Positions 7,576 to 15,939 of a stretch of DNA of 64,000 bases are shown piece after piece. Positions within the stretch are counted from its first letter, which is position 1; each line of letters begins with the position of its first letter. The notes under the pieces were generated by a model. The model had not been told where the DNA came from and made no database searches. It worked only from the letters and a program-made list of their open reading frames with translations. Source of the stretch: Parapedobacter soli (GTDB taxonomy: Bacteria > Bacteroidota > Bacteroidia > Sphingobacteriales > Sphingobacteriaceae). Location: the NCBI RefSeq assembly GCF_025460835.1, contig NZ_JAMXAY010000020.1, forward strand, positions 1 through 64,000, given 5' to 3'. The translations under genes and the position numbers were made by a program.

Positions 7576-8902
7576 CGGTTGCTCATCCGGCGGCGGGTGC
7601 GGTACCGGTGGTACTCCACCGGCAGGTTGCGAAAATCACGGTACCTGCGGCACGAGCGGATGTAATAAGTTGAATGTATACGATTGGCTGGCCGATATGG
7701 ACATGCCAGCAAACTATAAACCTTTCGATATTGTGGAGGTCCGGTTTAAAGGATCTCGGAAGGAATTTTATGTAAACCATGAGAACCTCTACCTCGAAAT
7801 GGGTGAGATGGTCGTGGTTGAACCCAATACGGGAGGGTATGATATCGGCCACGTATCGATAACGGGCGAGCTGGTACGCTTGCAGTTGAAAAAGAGTAAA
7901 GTAGCCCCCGAAAGTGTAACCAAAAAGATATACCGCAAGGTAACCGATGCTGACATCAAAAAATGGCAGGCAGCGAAAGACCTGGAATGGGAAACCATGC
8001 ACCGTGCACGGAAGCTAGCCTTGGATCTCGGCTTATCGATGAAGATCAGTGATGTAGACTATCAGGGCGACAAGACGAAGGCCACGTTTTATTATACGGC
8101 CGATGGCCGCGTCGACTTCCGTGAACTCATCAAACGTATGGCGGAGGCTTTCCGTATCCGCATCGAGATGCGCCAGATAGGTATGCGGCAAGAAGCCAGC
8201 CGGCTGGGGGGGATCGGTTCGTGCGGGCGGGAGCTATGCTGTTCTACGTGGCTCACTGATTTCAAAACCGTATCCACTTCGGCGGCACGTTACCAAAACC
8301 TGTCGCTCAATACCCTGAAGCTGGCCGGCCAGTGTGGCAAGCTCAAGTGCTGCCTAAACTACGAACTGGATAGCTACATGGATGCGCTCAAGGATATCCC
8401 CAATAACATCGAGCGGATAGAGACACAACGTGGAACGGCATTCCTCCAGAAAACGGATATTTTCAAAAAGCTGATGTGGTTTAGCTATCCCGGCGAAGAA
8501 AGCTGGATCCCACTGACAACGGACCGCGTAAAGGAAATCAACCAGCTGAATAAGGAAGGGATAAAACCGGAAGAGATCGGCGCAGTGGAGCTGGAAGAAG
8601 TAGTGGAAGAGAAACCTGTTAGCTACGATTACGAAAATGTGGTGGGACAGGATAGCCTCACCCGCCTGGATGACCGCAACCGGAAGAAACGGCGGGGGAA
8701 TAAGGGCAAGCGGAAGCCCGACGGCATCCGGCCTGAGCCGAAAGCGGAGGGCAAAGCCCGTGCTGCTGGGCAGGGTGGTCCCAGAAAGAGTGATGCGCCC
8801 GATGCGGAAGCGAAGCAGAAATCAAAACGGCGTTTCCGCGGTAATAACCGCAGGGGGAAGCCGGGTGGACCGCAGCAACCGGGAGCCACACCAAACCAGT
8901 AA
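7565..8902 (+). CDS. ricT: PSP1-domain protein, RicT/YaaT-like
   Basis: A 445-residue protein. A short cysteine/glycine-rich head (MGCSGCSSGGGCGTGG) precedes the PSP1 core at about residues 50-290, which includes the conserved IGSCGRELCCSTWL and GQCGKLKCCLNYEL cysteine blocks. The C-terminal 80 residues or so are a basic, low-complexity tail rich in Lys, Arg, Gly and Pro that is probably disordered and may bind RNA. In Bacillus, RicT is part of the RicA-RicF-RicT iron-sulfur complex that affects RNase Y; in Bacteroidota the gene is conserved beside holB and gldH, but its role is not established. It overlaps holB by 11 nt and precedes gldH by 3 nt. Confidence 0.82.
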   Translation: MGCSGCSSGGGCGTGGTPPAGCENHGTCGTSGCNKLNVYDWLADMDMPANYKPFDIVEVRFKGSRKEFYVNHENLYLEMGEMVVVEPNTGGYDIGHVSITGELVRLQLKKSKVAPESVTKKIYRKVTDADIKKWQAAKDLEWETMHRARKLALDLGLSMKISDVDYQGDKTKATFYYTADGRVDFRELIKRMAEAFRIRIEMRQIGMRQEASRLGGIGSCGRELCCSTWLTDFKTVSTSAARYQNLSLNTLKLAGQCGKLKCCLNYELDSYMDALKDIPNNIERIETQRGTAFLQKTDIFKKLMWFSYPGEESWIPLTTDRVKEINQLNKEGIKPEEIGAVELEEVVEEKPVSYDYENVVGQDSLTRLDDRNRKKRRGNKGKRKPDGIRPEPKAEGKARAAGQGGPRKSDAPDAEAKQKSKRRFRGNNRRGKPGGPQQPGATPNQ

Positions 8903-8905
8903 ACT

Positions 8906-9388
8906 ATGCGACTCGGACACACAGTTTTGCAGTTGAGTCTTTCTTTGGTGGTATTGGCCGCATCGTGTACCGACACGGCCGTTCTCGATAAGAATATGGC
9001 CATTGCCGACAACACGTGGTATTACGACAATCAGCCCGAGCTCATTGCGCACATTACCGATAACACGCGTCCATACAATATCTATTTGAACTTACGCCAT
9101 ACACCAGACTATCGGTATTCGAACATATTCGTATTGATACACCGGTCGGGACCGGCCATGGCCGATACGACCGCGCGTATTGAGCTGCCTCTCGCCGAGC
9201 CTGATGGACGTTGGCTGGGCCGTAGCACCGGCAGTATGTATGCCTACCAGCAGCTCATTGACGAAAATGTCCGCTTCCCGGATACGGGACAATATTATTT
9301 TATCATCGAGCAGAATATGCGTGAAAACCCACTGCGCGAGATTACCGATGTGGGTATACGTATTGAACCGATGATGCCCAACGAATAA
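8906..9388 (+). CDS. gldH: Gliding motility lipoprotein GldH
   Basis: A 160-residue lipoprotein. The signal peptide ends in LAASC (lipobox, Cys21). The body shows the GldH pattern: a TWYYDN-like segment early on, then YNIYLNLRHTPDYRYSNIFV, and a final part with GQYYFIIEQNMRENPL and LREITDVGIRIE. GldH is required for gliding in Flavobacterium and is conserved, also in non-gliding members, beside ricT-like genes. It sits at the periplasmic face of the envelope. The gene begins 3 nt after the ricT-like stop codon, so it is part of the holB operon. Confidence 0.88.
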   Translation: MRLGHTVLQLSLSLVVLAASCTDTAVLDKNMAIADNTWYYDNQPELIAHITDNTRPYNIYLNLRHTPDYRYSNIFVLIHRSGPAMADTTARIELPLAEPDGRWLGRSTGSMYAYQQLIDENVRFPDTGQYYFIIEQNMRENPLREITDVGIRIEPMMPNE

Positions 9389-9468
9389 CCGTAGAAACTG
9401 CGTATAATTATCGGTCCCCTGACCAGGTAATCGAGTACATGTCGGGGAATCAGCAATCATAGCAACAG

Positions 9469-9981
9469 ATGTGTACATTTAGAAAAGCACGACCCGACGA
9501 CCTGGCCCAAATATGGACAATTATCCAGCAGGCAATTGCCCTGCGGAAGGCGGATGGCAGCGACCAATGGCAGGATGGCTACCCCAACCCAGAGGTTTTA
9601 CGCAACGATATCGATAAAGAATCGGGGTTTGTATTGGCCGATGGTGGCACTATTGCCGGCTATTGTGCCGTGATGATCAACGACGAACCGGCGTATGCCA
9701 ATATCGAAGGAAAATGGCTTTCTGACGGTGATTTCGTTGTATTCCACCGCATCGCTGTTTCCAAAGACCACCTCAGGAAAGGATTAGCCAAGAAGATGAT
9801 GGAGCATATCGAAGCATTCGCTGTGAGCAACAACATATATAGTATAAAAGCGGATACAAACTACGATAATGCCGCGATGTTGCGGATTTTTGAATCGATG
9901 GGATACGTGTACTGTGGCGAGGTGTACCTGCGTGGAAACCCTAGAAAGGCATTCGAGAAACTGCTTCCGGCAACCGGTTGA
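9469..9981 (+). CDS. GNAT family N-acetyltransferase
   Basis: A 170-residue protein spanning one GNAT domain. The acetyl-CoA binding loop is at about residues 102-112 (VSKDHLRKGLAKKM, the Q/RxxGxG/A motif), preceded by the strand FVVFHRIAV. A C-terminal ADTNYDNAAMLRIFESMGY motif is typical of small-molecule acetyltransferases. The acceptor cannot be read from the sequence. It stands between gldH (80-nt gap) and the convergent CoA-binding protein gene (9-nt gap). Confidence 0.85.
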   Translation: MCTFRKARPDDLAQIWTIIQQAIALRKADGSDQWQDGYPNPEVLRNDIDKESGFVLADGGTIAGYCAVMINDEPAYANIEGKWLSDGDFVVFHRIAVSKDHLRKGLAKKMMEHIEAFAVSNNIYSIKADTNYDNAAMLRIFESMGYVYCGEVYLRGNPRKAFEKLLPATG

Positions 9982-9990
9982 CCACAAACA

Positions 9991-10362
9991 TCAATACTGC
10001 CCTGTGCTCAACAATACCAGCGTACAGGCTTGCACGGTCTCGATACCATGTTCCTTTGCCAAAGCTTGCAGTTCGGGGTTTTCCGTGCCGGGGTTGAAGA
10101 TGATGCGCCGAGGGCGCGTTTCCACGATATAGTCGTAGTATTCGGGTTGGCGCGGTGGACCAATGTATAGGGTGATCGTGTCAATATCAGGTAAAGCGGC
10201 CGCTGCACGCTGTATTTCCACACCTGCCGAAGCTCCTTTTTTTATACCGATATTGACAATCTCATGCCCGGCGTCAACCAACCGGTGCGCGGCCAAGTAG
10301 GCATAACGTGCCGGATTGGTGGTGGCGCCCAAAATCAATGTCTTCTTTTTTTCTGTACCCAT
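9991..10362 (-). CDS. CoA-binding (Rossmann) domain protein
   Basis: A 123-residue single-domain protein of the CoA_binding family, starting MGTEKKKTLILGATTNPARY. The glycine-containing loop after the first strand, the GHEIVNIGIKKG second strand and the EHGIETVQACTLVLL ending are characteristic. Stand-alone members bind CoA or a nucleotide and have no assigned reaction. The ATG at 10362 is preferred over an in-frame TTG at 10371, because that TTG lies inside the TACCTTTG promoter box. A serine hydrolase gene ends 18 nt upstream on the same strand. Confidence 0.8.
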   Translation of the reverse strand: MGTEKKKTLILGATTNPARYAYLAAHRLVDAGHEIVNIGIKKGASAGVEIQRAAAALPDIDTITLYIGPPRQPEYYDYIVETRPRRIIFNPGTENPELQALAKEHGIETVQACTLVLLSTGQY

Positions 10363-10368
10363 ACCTTG

Positions 10369-10376
10369 CAAAGGTA
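10369..10376 (-). promoter_or_regulatory. -7 promoter box of the CoA-binding protein gene
   Basis: TACCTTTG on the minus strand with 6 nt (CAAGGT) to the ATG at 10362. The short distance implies a leaderless or nearly leaderless transcript. The box covers the alternative TTG start. Confidence 0.5.
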
Positions 10377-10379
10377 CAG

Positions 10380-11600
10380 CTATTCTGCCATATACTCCCC
10401 TTCAGTAGAATAGGCCCCCTGCCGGATTACCGGCATATCCACGATGTGGTAGAGCTCATCCAGGTGGAGTAGGCTGCCGTTGGCCAGGTTGGTCAGCAGC
10501 ACGATGGTAATATCTTTGGTGATGTCTCTAACATAAATGTTCCTGAAACCGTGCCACCAGCCCGTGTGGTACACTACCTGGTGGTTGTCCGTTTCATAAG
10601 TACGCCAGCCGAAACCGTAGTTAAACACGTTCTTCGTGGGCTTGCTATAACCAGCATAGGCCGAGTCGAGCGTCTCGGGTTTAAGCAGGCGCCCATCGCG
10701 CAGTGCCCGGTCAAAAAGGTATAGGTCTTGTACGGTACTATATATCCCCTTATCGCCTACGGGGCCGTCCTGGAAATTCTGTACTACCGACCGGCGCCAT
10801 ACTTTGTCGTGCCCAATCACCCCCGTAGGTATCTTTTCATATACAGCCTTGGAGTAAACAGCAGTGTGCTTCATACCCGCAGGCGCAAACACGTTTTCTT
10901 TCATGTATACGGCAAAATCCTGGCCCGTGACCTTCTCGATGATAGCGGCCAAGACCATGTAATTAGTGTTATTGTAAAAAAAACGCACATCGGGGTTAGC
11001 GTATTTTGCCGGTTTGTGCGCCGCCAGCAGTGCCATCACCTCCGCATTGGACATCCCCTTTCGCTGATCGGGCCAAATTTCTTTCTTGTCTGTAAAGTAG
11101 AGGTAGTTCGTAAGTCCCGACCGGTGCGTAAGCAGCAACTTGATGGTAACATCCGGGTAGGGAAAATCAGGGAAAAACTCATCCACCGTTTGGTCCAGCC
11201 GGATCTTACCCTCCTCTACCAGGCGGAGTATACCCGTAGCCGTAAGCGGTTTCGATACCGAGGCCAATTCAAACTGGGACGTAATTGCCAAACTATCTTT
11301 CATCAGGTAGTCCGCCCAGCCGAATGTGTTCTGGTAGAGCACCTTTCCCTGCTTCGCTACCAATACATTGCCGTTGAAGCCCGACCGGCTATGGAGCCGC
11401 TGCATGAAAGCATCGATACGGCCGTCGGCCTGTGCGGGGTCATACACCAACGCCAGGCTGTCGAGTTCGTGCTGCTTCCGCTCGGCTTTCGCCCGCTTCT
11501 TTTCAGTAGAAGTGCACGACACCATGGATGTGCCGGCAAACGCAATTAGCAATACAAAGAAAAGGCTATGTTTGAACAACGGTTTTACAGTAACTTCCAT
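10380..11600 (-). CDS. Serine hydrolase lipoprotein (class C beta-lactamase/DD-peptidase fold)
   Basis: A 406-residue exported protein with a signal peptide ending in a lipobox (SMVSC, Cys29). The penicillin-recognising serine hydrolase fold is shown by SVSK (SxxK) in FELASVSKPLTATGI, by YNN in FFYNNTNYMVLA, and by HTGWWHG near the C-terminus in place of KTG. These enzymes act in the periplasm as esterases, D-aminopeptidases or beta-lactamase-like proteins; the exact substrate cannot be predicted. It is a separate gene 17 nt upstream of the CoA-binding gene start, on the same strand. Confidence 0.85.
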   Translation of the reverse strand: MEVTVKPLFKHSLFFVLLIAFAGTSMVSCTSTEKKRAKAERKQHELDSLALVYDPAQADGRIDAFMQRLHSRSGFNGNVLVAKQGKVLYQNTFGWADYLMKDSLAITSQFELASVSKPLTATGILRLVEEGKIRLDQTVDEFFPDFPYPDVTIKLLLTHRSGLTNYLYFTDKKEIWPDQRKGMSNAEVMALLAAHKPAKYANPDVRFFYNNTNYMVLAAIIEKVTGQDFAVYMKENVFAPAGMKHTAVYSKAVYEKIPTGVIGHDKVWRRSVVQNFQDGPVGDKGIYSTVQDLYLFDRALRDGRLLKPETLDSAYAGYSKPTKNVFNYGFGWRTYETDNHQVVYHTGWWHGFRNIYVRDITKDITIVLLTNLANGSLLHLDELYHIVDMPVIRQGAYSTEGEYMAE

Positions 11601-11741
11601 ACACGGCCGCTAAGGTATTGCAATCAACTTGCAATAGCAACTATTTTAACATTGGAAATGAAAGTCGCGAGCATTTATTTATAACCATTCTAAATATCTG
11701 TGTTTTACACAGTTCTGACAGAGGTCGGGAGTGAGATGTTG

Positions 11742-11749
11742 TACTTTTG
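11742..11749 (+). promoter_or_regulatory. -7 promoter box of hemA
   Basis: TACTTTTG matches TANNTTTG exactly. Transcription from here would start near 11753, downstream of an in-frame ATG at 11731, which rules that ATG out and favours the TTG start at 11779. Confidence 0.55.
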
Positions 11750-11778
11750 TTTCCGAAATTAGTGAGCATAGTATAGCC

Positions 11779-13020
11779 TTGAAGAATCTTAAAGTCATAG
11801 CATTTACCCACAAACACGTGGACCTTAAGGATTTAGGAAGCCTTGTCATTTCCAATGAAGAGTTGGAAAGCAGGTTGATTACCTTGAAGAATAGCCTTGA
11901 CATTCCTGAAGTTTTTTACCTCGGTACGTGCAATCGTGTGGAGTTCGTGTTTTATGGTGCTCATGAGTTGAAGCCGGCGTTCATCAAGGAATTTATGCAC
12001 AAGCTCAACTTCTGCGTTCCCTCAGACCAGTTGGAAGGCTATTTGGATCAGGTTAACACGTACGAGGGTCTCGAGGCATTGAACCACTTGCTACGGATGT
12101 CGTGCTCGTTGGAAAGCTTGGTGGTGGGTGAAAAGGAGATCCTGGCACAGGTGCGTAAAGCTTACGAGCGCTGCCGGCAGAGCGGCTTCACGGGTGATTT
12201 TCTGAGGATGGTGATGGACCGGCTCGTGAAAACGGCTAAAGAGGTGTATACGCATACGCGCATCTCCCGCAATCCGGTTTCGGTGGTTTCACTCGCCTAC
12301 CGGAAACTGCGCGAAATTAAATTGGAAGACAACCCGCGTATCCTGATCGTGGGTGCTGGAGAGACCAACCAAAACATTGCCAAATACCTCCTGAAACACC
12401 GGTTTTCTAATTTTGCGGTATTCAACCGTACACTCGAAAACGCGCGGGCACTGAGTGCCGAATTAAACGCAAAGGCCTACCCGTTGAGCGAACTTCCACA
12501 TTACAAGGAAGGCTTTGATATCCTGATAACCTGTACGGGTTCGCCCGAAGCGATTATCGACAAGGAGCTATACCGGTCACTTCTCAATGGTGATAAAGAT
12601 AGGAAGGTAATCGTTGATCTGGCGATTCCCAACGATGTTCATCCCGAAGTATTAGAAGACTATCCGGTGCACTACATCGAGGTAAGCAGTCTACAGGCCA
12701 TCGCGTCAAAGAATTTACAGGAACGTTATGATGAGCTGGCTCATGCTGAGCAGATCATCGCCGACAACATTCGCGAATTCCTTCCCATCCTCAAACAGCG
12801 CCGTGTGGAGTTAGCTATGCGGGAGGTACCTGAGAAGGTAAAGGAGATTCGTTCTTTTGCACTCAATGAGGTCTTTGCCACAGAGGTCGGTGCGCTGGAT
12901 GCTAATTCGAGAGCAGTGCTCGAAAAGGTAATCGACTATATGGAAAAAAAGTACATCAAGGTGCCCATGGTTATGGCTAAGGATATCCTGGTCAAAACAA
13001 ACCATTCGGATATCCATTAG
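11779..13020 (+). CDS. hemA: Glutamyl-tRNA reductase
   Basis: A 413-residue protein from a TTG start. It reduces glutamyl-tRNA(Glu) with NADPH to glutamate-1-semialdehyde, the first step of C5 tetrapyrrole synthesis. The nucleophilic cysteine is in GTCNRVEF, at residue 51 with the TTG start, matching the usual Cys48-50. An upstream ATG would place it at 67 and lies in front of the promoter box, so the TTG start is preferred. The SCSLESLVVGEKEILAQVR block, the NADPH-binding GAGETNQNIAKYLL loop and a C-terminal helical dimerisation domain are all present. It heads the hemA, hemC-hemD, hemB, hemL cluster. Confidence 0.93.
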   Translation: MKNLKVIAFTHKHVDLKDLGSLVISNEELESRLITLKNSLDIPEVFYLGTCNRVEFVFYGAHELKPAFIKEFMHKLNFCVPSDQLEGYLDQVNTYEGLEALNHLLRMSCSLESLVVGEKEILAQVRKAYERCRQSGFTGDFLRMVMDRLVKTAKEVYTHTRISRNPVSVVSLAYRKLREIKLEDNPRILIVGAGETNQNIAKYLLKHRFSNFAVFNRTLENARALSAELNAKAYPLSELPHYKEGFDILITCTGSPEAIIDKELYRSLLNGDKDRKVIVDLAIPNDVHPEVLEDYPVHYIEVSSLQAIASKNLQERYDELAHAEQIIADNIREFLPILKQRRVELAMREVPEKVKEIRSFALNEVFATEVGALDANSRAVLEKVIDYMEKKYIKVPMVMAKDILVKTNHSDIH

Positions 13021-13088
13021 CTCCACCACCTGGTGTCCGAAACATGCAATCTTTTAATTTATCCGTTCGGATAACGCCCGACATTCGT

Positions 13089-13096
13089 TAAGTTTG
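13089..13096 (+). promoter_or_regulatory. -7 promoter box upstream of the hemC-hemD fusion gene
   Basis: TAAGTTTG, a perfect TANNTTTG match in the 73-nt gap after hemA. It overlaps an in-frame TTG at 13094. It suggests that the fusion gene can be transcribed independently of hemA. Confidence 0.45.
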
Positions 13097-13147
13097 TGTA
13101 TGCTAACAGATGAACCCCTGACTAAAACGGCTTCTACAGCGACAGAG

Positions 13148-14737
13148 ATGGTAGACCGTACACTCGTTATCGGCACCCGTGGGAGTGAATTGGCCTTATG
13201 GCAAGCCAACTATGTGAAAGACCGATTGGCCGAGATTGGCGTGAATGCAACGCTCAAAGTGGTGAAGACCCAGGGCGATATCGTGCAACACCTACGTTTA
13301 GACAAGTTGGAAGGAAAGGGCTTTTTTACCAAGGAATTGGAAGAGGAGCTCATCAACGGTACCATAGACCTTGCTGTGCATTCGCATAAAGATCTCCCTA
13401 CGGTGCACCCTCCCGGCCTTACCATTGCTGCGGTGACAGCCCGCGAAGACCCTTCCGAGCTGCTCATTATCCATAAAGATTGTGTAGACCCGAAGAAGCG
13501 CCTGGTGCTCAAGCACAACGCTATCGTGGGTACCTCTTCAAATCGGCGCAAGGCACAGTTACTGGGGATGCGGCCGGACCTGGAGTTTGATGACCTCCGC
13601 GGGAACGTGTTGAGCCGTGTCCAGAAACTCCGCGATGAGAATTTCGATGCAATCATGCTTGCAAAGGCGGGGATTACCCGCGTGAACGTTGACCTCAGCG
13701 ACTTCCACGTGGAAGAGCTTCCGCCAGTAGAAATTATACCGGCCCCCGCACAGGGAGTTTTAGCCGTACAGATCCGAGAGAATGACACCCAGCTTGCAGA
13801 CGTGCTGCAAGCCATAAATGATGGCGCCGTGGCAGAAACCATTGCCGTGGAACGCAAAGTGCTGAATCTTTTTGATGCCGGCTGTCACGCACCGCTGGGG
13901 TGCTACTGCCGTAAACAAGATGGAATATATGAGGTATGGACTTCAATAGCTGACGACAGTGAAGAGTTCCCAGACCGTCTTTATGTTGCTTCTGAAAGCA
14001 CAGAGGGCCTCGCGGAGCGGATTGCTGCGAAATTTGATAAAGATAGAAAGCTACCGGCAAATGTATTCATTACACGTGATGTATCGGAAGCTAGCTATTT
14101 TTACCGTGCCATGGCCAAACACGGCATCAAGGTAGATGGTCGTTCACTCATCCGCATATTTCCGATGATCAATAAACTCGATCCGTATATCTTGAAATAT
14201 GTTGATTGGATATTTTTCGCCAGTAAGAATGGCATTGAAAATTTCTTCAAACTGCAACCGCGGTTGAGCAAGCGTACCAAATTTGCGGTCATCGGCAGGG
14301 GTTCTGAAGAGATGCTGAGACAATTTGGCCATACTCCCGACTTTTCGGGCGAAAGGCTGGGTATCAATATGGAGGAAATCGCCGCGGAGTTTGCAAAAAT
14401 AGCCGACGGGACCACCGTGCTTATCCCCCGGGCCAAAGATTCATTGGAAACCATCCAGAAATCACTTACGGCCGATACCAAGGTCATCAATTTGCCGGTT
14501 TACCAAACACGAATCGATACTGACGTGTCCAAGTCGAATGCTGATGTGCTGGTATTCACCAGCCCATCAAATGTAGAGGCTTATTTTGCGGACAACCTGG
14601 TTGATCCCGGCCAGCAGATTATCTGTATCGGCCGATCCACGGGCAAAAGAATAGAAGAGCTCGGGCTATCCTATACATTGCCCTATTCGCCCGATGAAAT
14701 CGGTCTTGCGGAAGCTGTGTTCGGATTGGATTATTAA
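13148..14737 (+). CDS. hemC: Hydroxymethylbilane synthase fused to uroporphyrinogen-III synthase
   Basis: A 529-residue two-domain protein. Residues 1 to about 305 are HemC: IGTRGSELALWQA, KTQGDIV, LAVHSHKDLPT and the DAGCHAPLG cysteine (Cys246 with this start; Cys242 in E. coli) that holds the dipyrromethane cofactor. From about residue 308 (VFITRDVSEASYFYRAMAKH) to the end is a HemD-like bilobed domain, ending with the SPSNVEAYF and CIGRSTGKRIEELG segments of uroporphyrinogen-III synthase. The fusion makes and cyclises hydroxymethylbilane in one protein. The ATG at 13148 is chosen because HemC starts directly with this strand; in-frame TTG 13094 and ATG 13100 overlap or touch the promoter box. 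No separate hemD is present in the cluster. Confidence 0.9.
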   Translation: MVDRTLVIGTRGSELALWQANYVKDRLAEIGVNATLKVVKTQGDIVQHLRLDKLEGKGFFTKELEEELINGTIDLAVHSHKDLPTVHPPGLTIAAVTAREDPSELLIIHKDCVDPKKRLVLKHNAIVGTSSNRRKAQLLGMRPDLEFDDLRGNVLSRVQKLRDENFDAIMLAKAGITRVNVDLSDFHVEELPPVEIIPAPAQGVLAVQIRENDTQLADVLQAINDGAVAETIAVERKVLNLFDAGCHAPLGCYCRKQDGIYEVWTSIADDSEEFPDRLYVASESTEGLAERIAAKFDKDRKLPANVFITRDVSEASYFYRAMAKHGIKVDGRSLIRIFPMINKLDPYILKYVDWIFFASKNGIENFFKLQPRLSKRTKFAVIGRGSEEMLRQFGHTPDFSGERLGINMEEIAAEFAKIADGTTVLIPRAKDSLETIQKSLTADTKVINLPVYQTRIDTDVSKSNADVLVFTSPSNVEAYFADNLVDPGQQIICIGRSTGKRIEELGLSYTLPYSPDEIGLAEAVFGLDY

Positions 14738-14827
14738 GGATTGTGAACAACTGAGATTAGACACAGATACAAGCAGATTCCCGGCGGTAATGAACGTACT
14801 GCGCGGTAGTCCAGTAATGATTTTAAT

Positions 14828-15799
14828 ATGTTAAGAAGACCTAGAAGGAACCGCAAATCTGCGGTGATACGGGATATGGTGCAGGAAACGCACATCACTG
14901 CGTCGAACCTGATTTTCCCCTTATTCATTATCGAGGGAAATAACCTCAAAACGGAGGTCGCGTCGATGCCGGGTATTTATCGCTACACCATCGACAACCT
15001 GCTGCGCGAAGTGGAGCAATGCATGGAGCTGGGCCTCCGGGCATTTGATTTATTTCCGAACATCGACGAATCGCTCAAGGATAAGTATGCGGCCGAAAGT
15101 ACCAGGGAAGGTAGCCTTTACCTCCGTGCTATCGCCGAGGTAAAGCGGCATTTTCCCGAAGCATGCGTGATTACCGATGTGGCGATGGACCCCTATAGCA
15201 GCGATGGGCACGATGGGGTGGTGGAAAACGGCGAAATACTTAACGATGAGACCCTCGTTATCCTAGGCCAGATGGCACTGGCACACGCGCGGGCCGGAGC
15301 CGACATCGTAGCTCCATCCGATATGATGGACGGCCGGATTGGGCATATCCGCAATGTGCTTGACGAAAACGGGTATACCAACGTGTCGCTGATGTCGTAT
15401 ACGGCCAAGTACGCCAGCGCTTTTTACGGCCCCTTCCGCGACGCGCTCAACTCGGCGCCGAAGCACGGCGATAAGAAAACGTACCAAATGGACCCGTCAA
15501 ACCAGCGTGAAGCACTGATTGAAGCAGCGTTGGATACGCAGGAGGGGGCAGATTTCCTGATGGTCAAGCCCGCCCTCGCTTATTTGGATGTAATCAAGCT
15601 GCTCCACGATGGTTTTGACATGCCGATTGCCGCTTATAATGTGAGCGGTGAGTATGCCATGATTAAGGCTTCTGCGCGCAACGGTTGGCTCGATGAGCGC
15701 CGGGCCACGATGGAAGTCCTTACGGGAATCCGCAGGGCCGGAGCCACGGCGATACTTACATACCATGCCAAGGAAGTGCTGGAAAATAAATGGCTTTAA
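14828..15799 (+). CDS. hemB: Delta-aminolevulinic acid dehydratase (porphobilinogen synthase)
   Basis: A 323-residue enzyme joining two 5-aminolevulinate molecules into porphobilinogen. The two Schiff-base lysines are in SYTAKYASAFYGPF and MVKPALAYLD. The metal-site loop reads DVAMDPYSSDGHDG, without the three cysteines of the zinc-dependent type, so this belongs to the Asp-rich, magnesium-activated class also found in Pseudomonas. It is cytoplasmic and probably octameric (family knowledge). It follows the hemC-hemD fusion after 90 nt and is separated from hemL by a heptanucleotide repeat array. Confidence 0.95.
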   Translation: MLRRPRRNRKSAVIRDMVQETHITASNLIFPLFIIEGNNLKTEVASMPGIYRYTIDNLLREVEQCMELGLRAFDLFPNIDESLKDKYAAESTREGSLYLRAIAEVKRHFPEACVITDVAMDPYSSDGHDGVVENGEILNDETLVILGQMALAHARAGADIVAPSDMMDGRIGHIRNVLDENGYTNVSLMSYTAKYASAFYGPFRDALNSAPKHGDKKTYQMDPSNQREALIEAALDTQEGADFLMVKPALAYLDVIKLLHDGFDMPIAAYNVSGEYAMIKASARNGWLDERRATMEVLTGIRRAGATAILTYHAKEVLENKWL

Positions 15800-15805
15800 A
15801 AGGAT

Positions 15806-15931
15806 TGATGATCGATGATTAACCATTGACAATTAACAATTGACAATTAACCATTAACAATTAACAATTAACAATTAACAATTAACAATTAACAATTAAC
15901 CATTGACCATTAACAATTGACCATTAACAAT
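15806..15931 (+). repeat. Heptanucleotide tandem array between hemB and hemL
   Basis: Sixteen uninterrupted 7-nt units at 15820-15931, all fitting TRACMAT (TAACAAT, TGACAAT, TAACCAT, TGACCAT), preceded by two degenerate units (TGATGAT, CGATGAT). The array starts 6 nt after the hemB stop codon and ends 8 nt before the hemL ATG, so it fills the intergenic space. Unlike a CRISPR it has no spacers. It resembles the short tandemly repeated repetitive sequences of cyanobacteria in unit size. It could change hemL expression through copy-number variation. Confidence 0.9.
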
Positions 15932-15939
15932 TAATAAAG

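Noticed and set aside
10380-11600. Beta-lactamase (antibiotic resistance) function
   Set aside because: Motifs show only the serine hydrolase fold; HTG replaces KTG and the protein is a generic esterase/peptidase-type lipoprotein.
11731-11778. N-terminal extension of HemA from ATG 11731
   Set aside because: It lies upstream of the expected transcription start at the TACTTTTG box and would move the catalytic Cys from 51 to 67.
13094-13147. Longer HemC-HemD protein from TTG 13094 or ATG 13100
   Set aside because: TTG 13094 is inside the -7 box and ATG 13100 is 3 nt after it; HemC proteins begin at the strand starting at 13148. ATG 13100 cannot be fully excluded if the mRNA is leaderless.
15806-15931. 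Possible CRISPR array
   Set aside because: Period is 7 nt with no spacers and no cas genes anywhere in the window.
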